A program made the position numbers and the translations under genes. Shown here piece by piece: positions 17,647 through 27,386 of a stretch of 62,176 bases of DNA. A model generated the notes under the pieces. The model ran no database searches. It saw nothing but the letters and a program-made list of their open reading frames with translations, and was not told where the DNA came from. The stretch is from UBA1351 sp964563505 (GTDB lineage: Bacteria > Bacillota > Clostridia > Lachnospirales > Vallitaleaceae): positions 1-62,176 of the forward strand of contig CAZLXW010000016.1 of assembly GCA_964563505.1 (NCBI GenBank), in the 5' to 3' direction. The number at the start of each line of letters is the position of its first letter. Within the stretch, counting starts at the first letter, position 1.

Positions 17647-18792
17647 ATGAAAAAAGAGGTATACCATATTTGGTTAAGTCAAGCACCCGGGATTACACCT
17701 AGAGGTGCTTGGTATTTATACAAAGAATTTCAAAATATTGAAAAAATATACCAATGTCAGCGTCAAGAAATCATAGAGTATTTTCAAAGTATTGAAGGAC
17801 ACCTAGGATCAGGATTTATAAACAATCATGAGGAAGATGCGTGGGAACGATATAAAGAAAAAATAGTTGAAATTGAAACGTATTACAATAAAATACGTGA
17901 AAAAAATATAGAAGTTTTGTTGCCGGAACATGAAAATTTTCCTAAACGCTTAGTAGAAATTGATGATTGTCCGATTGCATTATATGCAAAAGGCAATGTT
18001 CAATTACCAGAGTTTTCTATAGGTATTGTAGGTTCTCGTAGAGCTAGTGATTATGGAAAAGCAATGGCAAAATATTTTGCAAAAGAATTAGCTCGCCGAG
18101 GGATAAATGTTGTTAGTGGTTTGGCATATGGTATTGACGTGCATGCGCATATGGGTTGCATTGAAGACGAACAATATACAACTGCAGTTCTAGGAGGCGG
18201 ATTACACGAGTGTTATCCAAAACGCCACGAAAAGTATTTTCAAGAAATACAAAAGTGTGGATGTATTTTGTCAGAAGAACCTTATGGGCGAAAGGTCCAG
18301 TCATATATGTTTCCAAAACGAAATCGTATTATTAGTGGTATGAGTGATGGAATAGTCGTTATTGAAGCGGCAAAAAAAAGTGGATCCCTTATTACTTCGG
18401 ATTATGCCTTGGAACAAGGTCGAGATGTATTGGCTGTTCCCGGACGGTTATTTGACAAATCTTGCGAAGGGTCCAATCATTTGATTAAACAAGGTGCAAA
18501 ACCTATCTTTGACGTTAATGATATCCTCGATGAGCTTGGAATAATCATGTGTGATAAAGGGAAGATTGTAGATGAATTTGAAAAAAAACTTGAAGAAAAA
18601 GAAAATATAGTATATTCTTGTATAAGTTACGACCCTGTTCATGTAGATCAAATTGTTCATCAGATTTATGGGAAAAAACAAGACAAGTGTATTTTAGAAC
18701 ATGATGAAATCATGATTATTCTTTTGAGTTTAGAGTTAAAAGGATTCATTGAGAAAAAGTCAGGTTGTTATTATACACGTTTGGAGGTTTAG
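17647..18792 (+). CDS. dprA: DNA processing protein DprA (Smf)
   Basis: DprA loads RecA on incoming single-stranded DNA. The 381-residue protein has an N-terminal helical region, then the Rossmann core: IGIVGSRRASDYG, VVSGLAYGIDVHAH, VLGGGLHECYPKRH, FPKRNRIISGMSDGIVVIEA, SGSLITSDYALEQGRDVLAVPG. A C-terminal winged-helix-like segment follows residue 310. It precedes topA with a one-base gap, matching the old smf-topA order of Bacillus. Confidence 0.96.
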   Translation: MKKEVYHIWLSQAPGITPRGAWYLYKEFQNIEKIYQCQRQEIIEYFQSIEGHLGSGFINNHEEDAWERYKEKIVEIETYYNKIREKNIEVLLPEHENFPKRLVEIDDCPIALYAKGNVQLPEFSIGIVGSRRASDYGKAMAKYFAKELARRGINVVSGLAYGIDVHAHMGCIEDEQYTTAVLGGGLHECYPKRHEKYFQEIQKCGCILSEEPYGRKVQSYMFPKRNRIISGMSDGIVVIEAAKKSGSLITSDYALEQGRDVLAVPGRLFDKSCEGSNHLIKQGAKPIFDVNDILDELGIIMCDKGKIVDEFEKKLEEKENIVYSCISYDPVHVDQIVHQIYGKKQDKCILEHDEIMIILLSLELKGFIEKKSGCYYTRLEV

Positions 18793-18793
18793 A

Positions 18794-20884
18794 ATGGCAA
18801 AAAACTTAGTTATCGTTGAGTCCCCGGCTAAAGCAAAAACAATCAAGAAATTTTTAGGTTCAAATTACAAAATTGAAGCGTCTATGGGACACGTGCGTGA
18901 TCTGCCAAAAAGTCAATTAGGTGTTGATCCGGAAAACGACTTTGAACCAAAATATATAACGATTCGTGGAAAAGGTGAACTCCTTGCAAAATTAAAAAAG
19001 GAAGCGAAAAAATCAACGAAAGTCTTCTTAGCGACTGACCCGGATCGTGAAGGCGAAGCTATTTCTTGGCACTTATATAATGCGCTGGCGCCATTAAATG
19101 ATAATATTTATCGGATTACTTTTAATGAGATTACAAAAGAAGCAGTAAAAGGTTCTATAAAAGCAGCGCGGAAAATTGATATGGACCTTGTTGATGCTCA
19201 GCAAGCGCGTCGAATTCTTGATAGAATTGTAGGATATAAAATCAGTCCTTTATTATGGAAGAAAGTAAAAAAAGGCTTAAGTGCAGGACGTGTTCAATCG
19301 GTTGCATTGAAGTTAATTTGTCAACGGGAAAAAATGATTGAACAATTTATTCCGGAAGAATATTGGACTATTGATGCAACAATTAAGGCGAGTGGATTAA
19401 AAGATCCATTTATAGCTAATTTTTATGGAAATAAAGATGGGAAAATTCAGCTATCGAAAAAATCAGAAGTTGATGAGATATTGTCGACTATAGAAAATCA
19501 ACCGGTATCGATTGAAGATATTAAAAACTCTGACCGAATTAGAAAACCCAATTTGCCTTTTACAACAAGTACATTACAACAAGAGGCTTCAAAAAAATTA
19601 AATTTCACGACATCCAAGACCATGCGTATTGCCCAACAATTATACGAAGGTGTAGATATTCCCGGACGAGGTACGACGGGACTAATTACATATTTACGTA
19701 CAGATTCTACACGAATTGCTAATCAAGCACATAATGAAGTGATTGATTTTATTAATGAAAATTATGGAAGTGAATATATAAATAGCAAACCAATTGCAGT
19801 TCAAAAAAGTGATTCGGCTCAAGATGCTCATGAAGCAATCCGGCCTACGTACACAGAATTAGAACCCTTATCAATTAAAGCATCTTTGTCGAGAGAACAA
19901 TATCGCCTATATCAATTGATTTGGACAAGGTTTGTTGCTTCACGAATGAAGCCGGCAATATATAATCGACAACGAATTACGATGTATATTCAGCAGTATC
20001 AATTTAGAACGAATGTTCAAACCTTAAAATTCGATGGATTTTTAAAGGTCTACAATCATGATGACGATGATCATGATGCTGTTGTCAAAAAACAACTTGC
20101 CATAAAAACGGATACAGAGCTTGGAATGAAATCCGTACAAGGTATTCAACATTTTACCCAACCACCAGCTAGATATACAGAAGCGGCTTTAGTTAAAACT
20201 CTTGAAGAAAATGGTGTAGGAAGACCAAGTACCTATGCACCAACAATCTCTACCATCCTTGCCCGTGGTTATGTGGGTAAGGAGCAAAAGAAGCTATTTC
20301 CGACGGAGCTTGGAGAAATAGTATATGAAATATTAAAAGGTTACTTCGATGACGTTATCAATGTGGATTTTACGGCTAATTTAGAAAAAGAGCTCGATCA
20401 AGTTGAAGAAGGCGATATCCCATGGAAAGATGTTCTGCGAAAATTTTATCCGGGATTTGAGATTCTAGTTGAAACAGCGGAAGAAGAAGTGAGTAAAATT
20501 GAAATAAAGGATGAAGAAACGGATATTCCTTGTGAACTATGCGGGCGAAACTTGGTTATAAAAATGGGGCGATATGGAAAATTTTTAGCTTGTCCTGGTT
20601 TTCCTGAATGTAGAAATACAAAACCTCTTCTTGAAAAGGTGGAAGATGTTCAATGTCCAAAGTGTGAAGGTGATGTTTTGGTTAAGAAAACAAAAAAAGG
20701 ACGTCGGTATTTTGGTTGTGAAAATAATCCGGAATGTGATTTCATGACTTGGAACAAACCATCAACAGAAAAATGTGAATTATGTGGCAGTATGATGGTG
20801 GAAAAAGGCAAAAAATTATTATGTATTAATGAAACTTGTAAGAACATTCAAGAAAAAAACCAAGAAGATGGAGAAGATGTGTGA
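18794..20884 (+). CDS. topA: DNA topoisomerase I
   Basis: TopA relaxes negative supercoils by transient single-strand cleavage. The 696-residue protein has the TOPRIM domain (LVIVESPAKAKTIKKFLG, then ATDPDREGEAISWHL), the catalytic region ITYLRTDSTRI with active Tyr300, and GVGRPSTYAPTI. Three C-terminal zinc ribbons follow (CELCGRNL, CPKCEGDV, CELCGSMM). ATG 18794 is preceded by GGAGG; an in-frame ATG 45 bases earlier lies inside dprA. Confidence 0.97.
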   Translation: MAKNLVIVESPAKAKTIKKFLGSNYKIEASMGHVRDLPKSQLGVDPENDFEPKYITIRGKGELLAKLKKEAKKSTKVFLATDPDREGEAISWHLYNALAPLNDNIYRITFNEITKEAVKGSIKAARKIDMDLVDAQQARRILDRIVGYKISPLLWKKVKKGLSAGRVQSVALKLICQREKMIEQFIPEEYWTIDATIKASGLKDPFIANFYGNKDGKIQLSKKSEVDEILSTIENQPVSIEDIKNSDRIRKPNLPFTTSTLQQEASKKLNFTTSKTMRIAQQLYEGVDIPGRGTTGLITYLRTDSTRIANQAHNEVIDFINENYGSEYINSKPIAVQKSDSAQDAHEAIRPTYTELEPLSIKASLSREQYRLYQLIWTRFVASRMKPAIYNRQRITMYIQQYQFRTNVQTLKFDGFLKVYNHDDDDHDAVVKKQLAIKTDTELGMKSVQGIQHFTQPPARYTEAALVKTLEENGVGRPSTYAPTISTILARGYVGKEQKKLFPTELGEIVYEILKGYFDDVINVDFTANLEKELDQVEEGDIPWKDVLRKFYPGFEILVETAEEEVSKIEIKDEETDIPCELCGRNLVIKMGRYGKFLACPGFPECRNTKPLLEKVEDVQCPKCEGDVLVKKTKKGRRYFGCENNPECDFMTWNKPSTEKCELCGSMMVEKGKKLLCINETCKNIQEKNQEDGEDV

Positions 20885-20902
20885 AATTTGTCTACAATTT
20901 CC

Positions 20903-20931
20903 TTGTCTTCTATTATGGATTAAGATATAAT
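20903..20931 (+). promoter_or_regulatory. Sigma-A type promoter of codY
   Basis: TTGTCT (20903-20908), 17 bp, TATAAT (20926-20931). The leader is about 40 nt and ends in AGGAGG before the GTG start of codY. Confidence 0.7.
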
Positions 20932-20977
20932 AGAATTTAGGCGTGTAGCTGAAAATGTTAGTAGGAGGAAAAAGGTA

Positions 20978-21745
20978 GTGAGTGTTGAACTATTAGACCG
21001 CACCAGAAAAATCAATAAGCTTTTACAAAAAACAGGAACAGAGCGAGTGGTTTTTCAAGACATTTGTGAAGTAATGAGTGACATTTTAGATTCAACGGTA
21101 TTGGTGCTTAGTAAGAAGGGAAAGTTACTGGCACAATATTCTAAACAAACCATTGAACCGATTACAGAATTATTAACCTCTGAGAATAAAGAGATTATTG
21201 AATTACAGTTAAACGAACGATTGTTAAATATTTTATCCACCAAAGAAAATATTAATTTTCTCACATTAGGAATCAAAAAAATATACACAGAACAGGGATA
21301 TATTGGTATGGTTTCTCCTATTGATATTGCAGGAGAACGTTTAGGTACATTAGTGATGTATCGATTGCATTCATTTTATGATATCGAAGATATTATATTG
21401 GCTGAATATGGTTCAACGGTTGTTGGATTGGAAATCATGCGTTCGATTAATGAAGAAAATTCAGAAGAGCTTAGAAAGAGTAGTATTGTAAAATCAGCAG
21501 TAGGAACACTCTCTTTTTCTGAACAGGAAGCTATTAAGCATATTTTCGACGAGTTAGATGGGAATGAAGGTATTCTTGTTGCTTCAAAAGTGGCGGATCG
21601 TGTGGGTATTACACGAAGTGTTATCGTTAATGCGTTACGTAAGTTTGAAAGTGCAGGAGTAATTGAATCTAGATCATTGGGAATGAAGGGAACATATATT
21701 AAGATTTTGAATAGTATTTTAAAAGATGAAATTGATAAAATATAG
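20978..21745 (+). CDS. codY: GTP-sensing global regulator CodY
   Basis: CodY represses nutrient-limitation genes when bound to GTP and branched-chain amino acids. The 255-residue protein has the family N terminus (MSVELLDRTRKINKLLQ), a GAF domain (about 1-155) and the C-terminal winged helix with VASKVADRVGITRSVIVNALRKFESAGVIESRSLG. GTG 20978 follows AGGAGG. It sits directly before the flagellar operon as in Bacillus, where CodY also influences motility genes. Confidence 0.97.
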   Translation: MSVELLDRTRKINKLLQKTGTERVVFQDICEVMSDILDSTVLVLSKKGKLLAQYSKQTIEPITELLTSENKEIIELQLNERLLNILSTKENINFLTLGIKKIYTEQGYIGMVSPIDIAGERLGTLVMYRLHSFYDIEDIILAEYGSTVVGLEIMRSINEENSEELRKSSIVKSAVGTLSFSEQEAIKHIFDELDGNEGILVASKVADRVGITRSVIVNALRKFESAGVIESRSLGMKGTYIKILNSILKDEIDKI

Positions 21746-21754
21746 AGTGGTGAG

Positions 21755-21787
21755 AAATAAGAAGAGATGCATAGTCTCTTCTTATTT
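21755..21787 (+). terminator. Probable terminator after codY
   Basis: A perfect 13-bp stem (21755-21767 with 21775-21787) with a 7-nt loop; the distal T run is short and mixed with A. It separates codY from the flagellar promoter. Confidence 0.65.
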
Positions 21788-21827
21788 TAAAAAAGGTCAA
21801 TTTAATTTACTTTTTGCAAAAAAGCGG

Positions 21828-21856
21828 TTGTGTTCTTAACAATAAACTGATACAAT
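21828..21856 (+). promoter_or_regulatory. Sigma-A type promoter of the fla/che operon
   Basis: TTGTGT (21828-21833), 17 bp, TACAAT (21851-21856) with an extended -10 TGA immediately upstream (21848-21850). No SigD-type GCCGATAT is seen here. It may drive the long unit that starts at flgC. Confidence 0.7.
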
Positions 21857-21888
21857 GTATGATAGATTAAACCGAAAGGAGTAAGGGT

Positions 21889-22338
21889 ATGTCTTTTTTT
21901 GATTCGATGAATGTTAGTGCAACGGGAATGACAGCACAGCGATTACGTATGGATACAATATCGCAAAATATTGCGAATGTAAACACAACAAAAGGTGATG
22001 ATGGACAAGCGTATCGAAGAAAAACGGTTGTGTTTCAAGAGATTAATGACGGTAAGAATTTTCGGTCACATTTAAATCGATATATGCAAAAGGGTAACCA
22101 AGCAACAAGAGGTGGAGTAAAGGTGCGTCAAATTATCGAAGATAATTCGCCGTTGACCCAAGTGTATGATCCTTCACATCCGGATGCGAATGAAGAAGGA
22201 TATGTCGAGATGCCGAACGTGAATGTCGTTGAAGAAATGACCAATCTTATATCTGCAAACCGTTCATATGAGGCAAATATCACCGCATTTAATGCAACGA
22301 AAGCAATGGCAGCAAAAGCATTGGAAATCGGAAGATAA
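21889..22338 (+). CDS. flgC: Flagellar basal-body rod protein FlgC
   Basis: FlgC forms part of the proximal rod. The 149-residue protein has the rod N-terminal motif (MTAQRLRMDTISQNIANVNTT) and the C-terminal heptad-like motif (VVEEMTNLISANRSYEANITAFNATK). Both are characteristic of FlgC and not FlgB. It is the first gene of the operon; flgB, which normally precedes it, is absent. Confidence 0.96.
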   Translation: MSFFDSMNVSATGMTAQRLRMDTISQNIANVNTTKGDDGQAYRRKTVVFQEINDGKNFRSHLNRYMQKGNQATRGGVKVRQIIEDNSPLTQVYDPSHPDANEEGYVEMPNVNVVEEMTNLISANRSYEANITAFNATKAMAAKALEIGR

Positions 22339-22352
22339 TCTGAGGTGAAAAG

Positions 22353-22655
22353 ATGGACATTAGAAGTATTAATAATTTGATCAGTGAACTTCCCAAAGTG
22401 GGAATGCAACAAAAAGATAAAGAAACAACAGTTTTTTCAGACATGTATAAGTCGGCAATTAATATGTTGGATCAAACGAATACCCTACAAAAACAAGCTG
22501 AACAATCAGCGATGAGTTTTGCAATTGGTGATATTGATAATATTCATGAAGTAATGATTGCGCAAGAAAAGGCGACAGTTGCTCTTCAATATACGGTTCA
22601 AATTAGGGATAAAGTCTTAGAAGCATATAATGAAATCATGCGAATGCAAATTTAA
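22353..22655 (+). CDS. fliE: Flagellar hook-basal body complex protein FliE
   Basis: FliE joins the MS ring to the rod. The 100-residue protein ends with the conserved helical block GDIDNIHEVMIAQEKATVAL, then YTVQIRDKVLEAYNEIMRMQI, in line with family length. It sits between flgC and fliF as in other Firmicutes. Confidence 0.95.
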   Translation: MDIRSINNLISELPKVGMQQKDKETTVFSDMYKSAINMLDQTNTLQKQAEQSAMSFAIGDIDNIHEVMIAQEKATVALQYTVQIRDKVLEAYNEIMRMQI

Positions 22656-22678
22656 ATAAATTCAATGAGGTGTAGGAA

Positions 22679-24292
22679 ATGCCCGAGTTTTTGAATCGGA
22701 TATCAAATCAATTAACGGAGTTTTGGGATAAATATTCAACGAAACAAAAGACACAAATGATGGCAACGATTGCTATAGGAATTATAGCTTTGGTTTTTCT
22801 TGTTGTGTTCTTAAATCGTCCGCAATATGAACTTTTACAAGGTGATTTAGAACCCTCTCAAGTGAATGCCATTGTAGAAAAGTTGAATACGTCAGGCATT
22901 AATAATCAAGTCGGCGACGATGCAAGAAGTATATATGTTATTCAAGGTAGCAGGAGGGATGCTACCTTAGCTTTGGCAGAGATTGGTATTTTATCTGGTC
23001 GTGAGCTTACGTACGATGATTTGTTTGAGAGTTCAATTATGACAACAGAATCAGAAAGAGCTTTAAAACGAAAAGAATTTTTAAAGTCAAGTCTTGCAAA
23101 TACTATTGAATTGATTGAAGGTATAGAACAAGCAGAAGTTGAACTCGTTATGCCTGAATCAGATCGAACAATCTTAGATGAAGCAAAAGAATCCAAAGCA
23201 AGTATACTTATAACGACAAATGAAAAATTAGCAAGTGGCAGCGTTGAGAGTATAGCAAAGCTCGTTGCAACAGGTGTTGATAATCTTTCTTTAAATAACG
23301 TAACGGTTATTGATTCTACAGGAAGGTTATTATTTGATGGGCAAACAGTGACAGATAGTATAGGGAATATTTCATCAAGAACTGAGTATGAGATGCAAAA
23401 AGAATTGATGGTTAAAAGCAATGTGCGTTCTATTTTACTGTCTGCAGGTGAATATGATGATGCGATGGTAACGGTTGATTTAATCATTGATTTTGATGAA
23501 TTAGAACAAGTAACTGAACGTCATAGTACACAAGATGGAACAAATACCGGTATTATCGTCGAAGATAACACTTACCTTGAAGAATCCGAGAATGCTACTA
23601 GAGGTGGGGTTCCGGGAACAGATGCTAATGGTGTTACAGACACAATGATTGCCGATGGTAATGAATCGACTGTAACGATAGAAGAGCGTAACGTTGTTTA
23701 TACATATGACACCGAAGTAGCTACTGCAGTAAAAGCTATTGGTGGCGTTATATACGATGATTCAACGGTTTCTGTCTCGCTAACAAAATATCGAACATAC
23801 GATCAAAGAATGTTAGAAAGCCAAGAAGACGGTGTTTTAGCAGGGAGAACGTGGGAACAGTTTAAATATGACATCATGCAAGAAGGACGTACGAAAATTG
23901 AAGATATTGATGAGGATATCGTAGAGATGATTCGAATGGCCAGCAATGTTGATAATGTGATGGTTCTTGCTTATGAAGTCCCTAGATTTATTGACCGTGA
24001 AACAGAAGAATCAAATATGAGCGATTATTTATTAATCGGTATTATTGTTTTAATGATTTTATTACTTGGATATGCTGTATATAAAGGTACTGAACCAGTA
24101 GAAATTAGAGAGATTGAACCGGAATTATCCGTTGAAGAAATGTTGGCATCAACGCGTCAAGTATCCGATTTGGACTCGATTGAATTTGACGGCAAAAGTG
24201 ATGCAAGAGTACAAATTGAAAACTTTGTAGAAGATAATCCGGATGCAGTGGCTTTATTGTTAAGAAACTGGTTGAATGAAGATTGGGAGTGA
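22679..24292 (+). CDS. fliF: Flagellar MS-ring protein FliF
   Basis: FliF builds the MS ring in the cytoplasmic membrane. The 537-residue protein has two membrane segments (about 24-44 and 443-463), the YscJ/FliF ring-building domain (LNTSGINNQV onward) and a periplasmic beta-collar region rich in Asp/Glu/Thr. Its C-terminal tail IENFVEDNPDAVALLLRNWL is the FliG-binding element. Confidence 0.97.
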   Translation: MPEFLNRISNQLTEFWDKYSTKQKTQMMATIAIGIIALVFLVVFLNRPQYELLQGDLEPSQVNAIVEKLNTSGINNQVGDDARSIYVIQGSRRDATLALAEIGILSGRELTYDDLFESSIMTTESERALKRKEFLKSSLANTIELIEGIEQAEVELVMPESDRTILDEAKESKASILITTNEKLASGSVESIAKLVATGVDNLSLNNVTVIDSTGRLLFDGQTVTDSIGNISSRTEYEMQKELMVKSNVRSILLSAGEYDDAMVTVDLIIDFDELEQVTERHSTQDGTNTGIIVEDNTYLEESENATRGGVPGTDANGVTDTMIADGNESTVTIEERNVVYTYDTEVATAVKAIGGVIYDDSTVSVSLTKYRTYDQRMLESQEDGVLAGRTWEQFKYDIMQEGRTKIEDIDEDIVEMIRMASNVDNVMVLAYEVPRFIDRETEESNMSDYLLIGIIVLMILLLGYAVYKGTEPVEIREIEPELSVEEMLASTRQVSDLDSIEFDGKSDARVQIENFVEDNPDAVALLLRNWLNEDWE

Positions 24293-24296
24293 TACG

Positions 24297-25298
24297 ATGG
24301 CTGATTATAAAGGAATACAGAAAGCTGCAATTTTATTAATTGCACTAGGTCCTGAGAAATCTTCACAAATTTTTAAGCACTTAAAAGAAGAAGAGATTGA
24401 ACAGTTGACTTTAGAAATTGCAAATACTCGAAGTGTCAGTCCAGAAGTAAAAGAAAATATTATCAAGGAATTCTATGAAATTTGTATAGCGCAACAATAT
24501 ATTGCTGAAGGTGGTATAGGTTATGCAAAAGATTTATTGGAAAAAGCCTTAGGATCTGATAAAGCGATGGAAGTCATCGGACGTTTAACATCCTCTTTAC
24601 AAGTTCGTCCATTTGAATTTATTCGGAAAACAGAACCAAGTCAATTATTGAACTTTATACAGGATGAACACAATCAAACGATTGCCTTAATACTCTCTTA
24701 TTTAAGTGCTGCCCAAGCATCGATGATTTTAGCTGCATTACCTCAGGAAAAGCAGGCGGATGTTGCTAGACGTATTGCATCCATGGATCGAACATCCCCA
24801 GACGTCATCAAAGATGTCGAAGATATTTTGGAGAGAAAGCTATCATCCTTAGTCACACAAGACTATACAATTGTTGGTGGCGTTGATGCAATAGTTCAAA
24901 TATTAAACTCTGTTGATCGAAGTACAGAAAAACATATTATGGAAACATTAGAAATAGAAGATGCTGATTTAGCGGAAGAAATCCGTAAAAAAATGTTTGT
25001 ATTTGAAGATATTCTATCTCTTGATGATCGATCCATTCAACGGGTGCTTCGTGAAGTAGATAATAACGATTTAGGTATTGCCTTAAAAGGTGCGGTTGAA
25101 GAAGTTCAAAATGTTATTTTTAATAACCTGTCTAAACGATTGGCAACAATGATTCGAGAAGAAATGGAATATATGGGACCCGTACGGTTAAAAGACGTTG
25201 AAGAAGCTCAACAGAAGATTGTAAATATTATACGTAAACTCGAAGACAGTGGAGAAATCGTTATCAGTCGTGGTGGAGGTGACGAAATCATTGTCTAG
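24297..25298 (+). CDS. fliG: Flagellar motor switch protein FliG
   Basis: FliG couples stator torque to the rotor. The 333-residue protein has KAAILLIALGPEKSSQIFKHL at the N terminus, the middle domain EHNQTIALILSYL with LPQEKQADVARRIA, and a C-terminal charged torque helix (VFEDILSLDDRSIQRVLREVDNN). ATG 24297 lies four bases after fliF. Its last codons overlap the start of fliH. Confidence 0.97.
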   Translation: MADYKGIQKAAILLIALGPEKSSQIFKHLKEEEIEQLTLEIANTRSVSPEVKENIIKEFYEICIAQQYIAEGGIGYAKDLLEKALGSDKAMEVIGRLTSSLQVRPFEFIRKTEPSQLLNFIQDEHNQTIALILSYLSAAQASMILAALPQEKQADVARRIASMDRTSPDVIKDVEDILERKLSSLVTQDYTIVGGVDAIVQILNSVDRSTEKHIMETLEIEDADLAEEIRKKMFVFEDILSLDDRSIQRVLREVDNNDLGIALKGAVEEVQNVIFNNLSKRLATMIREEMEYMGPVRLKDVEEAQQKIVNIIRKLEDSGEIVISRGGGDEIIV

Positions 25299-26055
25299 AA
25301 TTGTAAAGTCCAATTTTGTCTCATTTACAGATCAAAAAAAAGAAATCAAGATTATAGCTAATAATGATCCGAAAGTATTAAAAAGTTCGATAAAAGCTGT
25401 AGAATATGTAGAGGATGTGCATAGGGATGATATGCCTGATTTACATGGAGATTTAGAAGTGCTTAAAGAAAAAATTACTGACGAAGCCTATGATAAAGGT
25501 TTAGAACTAGGACAACAAAAAGGATACGAAGAAGGTTACCAAAAAGGATATGAAGAAGGCAAGGTAATGAGTCAGGATGAGGGACAACGCCTATTAGAAA
25601 CAGAACGTGATGCTTTATATGAAGAAATTGAACACTTACGTTCTGAGATAAATAAACAATTCGAAGTTCAAAAAAAAGAGCTTGAGCCCAAAATGTTATA
25701 CATTATTGAAGCCCTTGTAACAAAGCTCATAGGTGTTCAAAGTGTAAGTCAGGATACGATCATGTACTTAATAAAAAGCGGAATGAATGAATTGGATTTA
25801 CATGGGGACCTTGTAATTAAAGTCTCCTCCTTTGATGTCGACCAAGTATTAGAGCATAAAGCGCGTATCGTTGAGGGACTGAGTGAAAAGATTGATGTGG
25901 AAATTCTAGTAGACCAACAGTTGGATAAAAATGAATGTATTATCGAAACCAATATGGGAAGTATTGATTGTTCATTAGGTACCCAAATGGAATCATTATT
26001 ACAGGAACTTAGACTCATAAGAGAAAGTTTGGAAGGTGATGGTTTTAATGCCTGA
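25291..26055 (+). CDS. fliH: Flagellar export ATPase regulator FliH
   Basis: FliH binds FliI and links it to the export gate. The 254-residue protein has a basic N terminus and a glycine-repeat helix (GLELGQQKGYEEGYQKG and YEEGK) with the GxxxG spacing typical of FliH, then a V-ATPase E-subunit-like C-terminal domain. The probable start is TTG 25291, eight bases after GGAGGTGA inside the end of fliG; the frame is open further upstream. Confidence 0.9.
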   Translation: MSRIVKSNFVSFTDQKKEIKIIANNDPKVLKSSIKAVEYVEDVHRDDMPDLHGDLEVLKEKITDEAYDKGLELGQQKGYEEGYQKGYEEGKVMSQDEGQRLLETERDALYEEIEHLRSEINKQFEVQKKELEPKMLYIIEALVTKLIGVQSVSQDTIMYLIKSGMNELDLHGDLVIKVSSFDVDQVLEHKARIVEGLSEKIDVEILVDQQLDKNECIIETNMGSIDCSLGTQMESLLQELRLIRESLEGDGFNA

Positions 26056-27373
26056 TATAGATTTTAAAAAATACGATAAACTTATGACAAAATCATATAT
26101 CAAACAAATGGGAAGAGTGGTAAAGATTGTCGGATTAACAATTGAATCTCTAGGCCCTCAAGTTTCAGTAGGCGATGCATGTATGATTACGTCAGGAAAT
26201 CACCACAAAAAAGTTTTAGCAGAAGTTGTTGGCTTTAAAGATAATCGAATATTGTTGATGCCTCTTGATGACATGGAGGGAATCGGACCCGGAAGTTATG
26301 TGGAATCCATAGGGCATCCACTACAAGTATCCGTATCTGACCAGTTATTGGGACGTATATTAGACGGGCTAGGTAAACCAATTGATGATAAAGGTCCCTT
26401 ATATACAGAGAAACAATATAATATAGATAGTGATGCACCGGATCCTTTAAAACGGGATCGCATCAAGAAGATTTTGCCATTAGGTGTTAAAGCGATTGAC
26501 GGAATGTTGACCGTTGGTGAAGGCCAAAGAGTTGGTATTTTTGCCGGAAGTGGTGTTGGAAAAAGTACATTATTAGGAATGATTGCAAAAAACACAAAAG
26601 CGGATGTCAATGTTATTGCCTTAATTGGTGAACGGGGTCGAGAAGTTCGAGAATTTATAGAAAGAGATCTGGGCAAAGAGGGTCTGAAACGTTCAGTCGT
26701 CGTCGTAGCAACTTCGGATAAACCAGCTATGGAGCGACAAAAAGCTGCAAAAACAGCAACAGCTATTGCTGAATTTTTTCGTGATCAAGGCAAAAGTGTT
26801 TTGCTTATGATGGATTCGTTAACACGCTTTTCTATGGCGCAACGTGAGATTGGTCTTGCTATTGGGGAACCACCCGTAAGTCGAGGTTATACTCCATCTG
26901 TATTTAGTGTTATGCCAAAATTGTTAGAACGAACAGGAAATTCTGATTGCGGTTCAATCACTGCATTATATACTGTTTTAGTTGATGGGGACGATATGAA
27001 TGAACCAATCACCGATGCCGCACGTGGAATTTTGGATGGGCATATTGTTTTGTCACGACGTATAGCGAATAAAAACCATTATCCTGCAATCGATATATTA
27101 CAGAGTGTATCAAGGGTTATGAATGAAGTTGTATCAAAGGAACATAAGAAATATGCAAATTATTTAACAGCGATTGTTGCTACCTATAGAGAGTCAGAAG
27201 ACCTAATTAATATAGGCGCGTACTCGAAAGGGAGTAATCCAGATATTGATGAGGCTATTGATAAAATTAAAGCCGTTAACAATTTTTTGCGGCAAGAAGT
27301 CGATGAACGTTTCGATATTGATGAAGTTACACGAGAATTAGAGAGTATCTATTCAAGTAGCACAAATGAATGA
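26048..27373 (+). CDS. fliI: Flagellum-specific ATP synthase FliI
   Basis: FliI is the hexameric ATPase of flagellar type III export. The 441-residue protein has Walker A GIFAGSGVGKST at 163-174, VALIGERGREVREFI-like residues near 195, Walker B VLLMMDSLTRF and GEPPVSRGYTPSVF. The start at ATG 26048 follows AAGGTGA; GTG 26036 and ATG 26039 are in frame but too close to that site. It overlaps fliH by 8 bases. Confidence 0.96.
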   Translation: MPDIDFKKYDKLMTKSYIKQMGRVVKIVGLTIESLGPQVSVGDACMITSGNHHKKVLAEVVGFKDNRILLMPLDDMEGIGPGSYVESIGHPLQVSVSDQLLGRILDGLGKPIDDKGPLYTEKQYNIDSDAPDPLKRDRIKKILPLGVKAIDGMLTVGEGQRVGIFAGSGVGKSTLLGMIAKNTKADVNVIALIGERGREVREFIERDLGKEGLKRSVVVVATSDKPAMERQKAAKTATAIAEFFRDQGKSVLLMMDSLTRFSMAQREIGLAIGEPPVSRGYTPSVFSVMPKLLERTGNSDCGSITALYTVLVDGDDMNEPITDAARGILDGHIVLSRRIANKNHYPAIDILQSVSRVMNEVVSKEHKKYANYLTAIVATYRESEDLINIGAYSKGSNPDIDEAIDKIKAVNNFLRQEVDERFDIDEVTRELESIYSSSTNE

Positions 27374-27386
27374 TAGGTGAAGAATC

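Noticed and set aside
20932..20977. Possible CodY box in the codY leader (CTGAAAATG)
   Set aside because: Only the right half resembles AATTTTCWGAAAATT; about six mismatches remain, too many to call.
21746..21888. Degraded flgB remnant between codY and flgC
   Set aside because: The gap holds a hairpin and a promoter, and no frame shows rod-protein motifs.
22942..23487. 181-residue open frame on the - strand inside fliF
   Set aside because: It is a Ser/Ile/Leu-rich antisense shadow of fliF with no recognisable motif.
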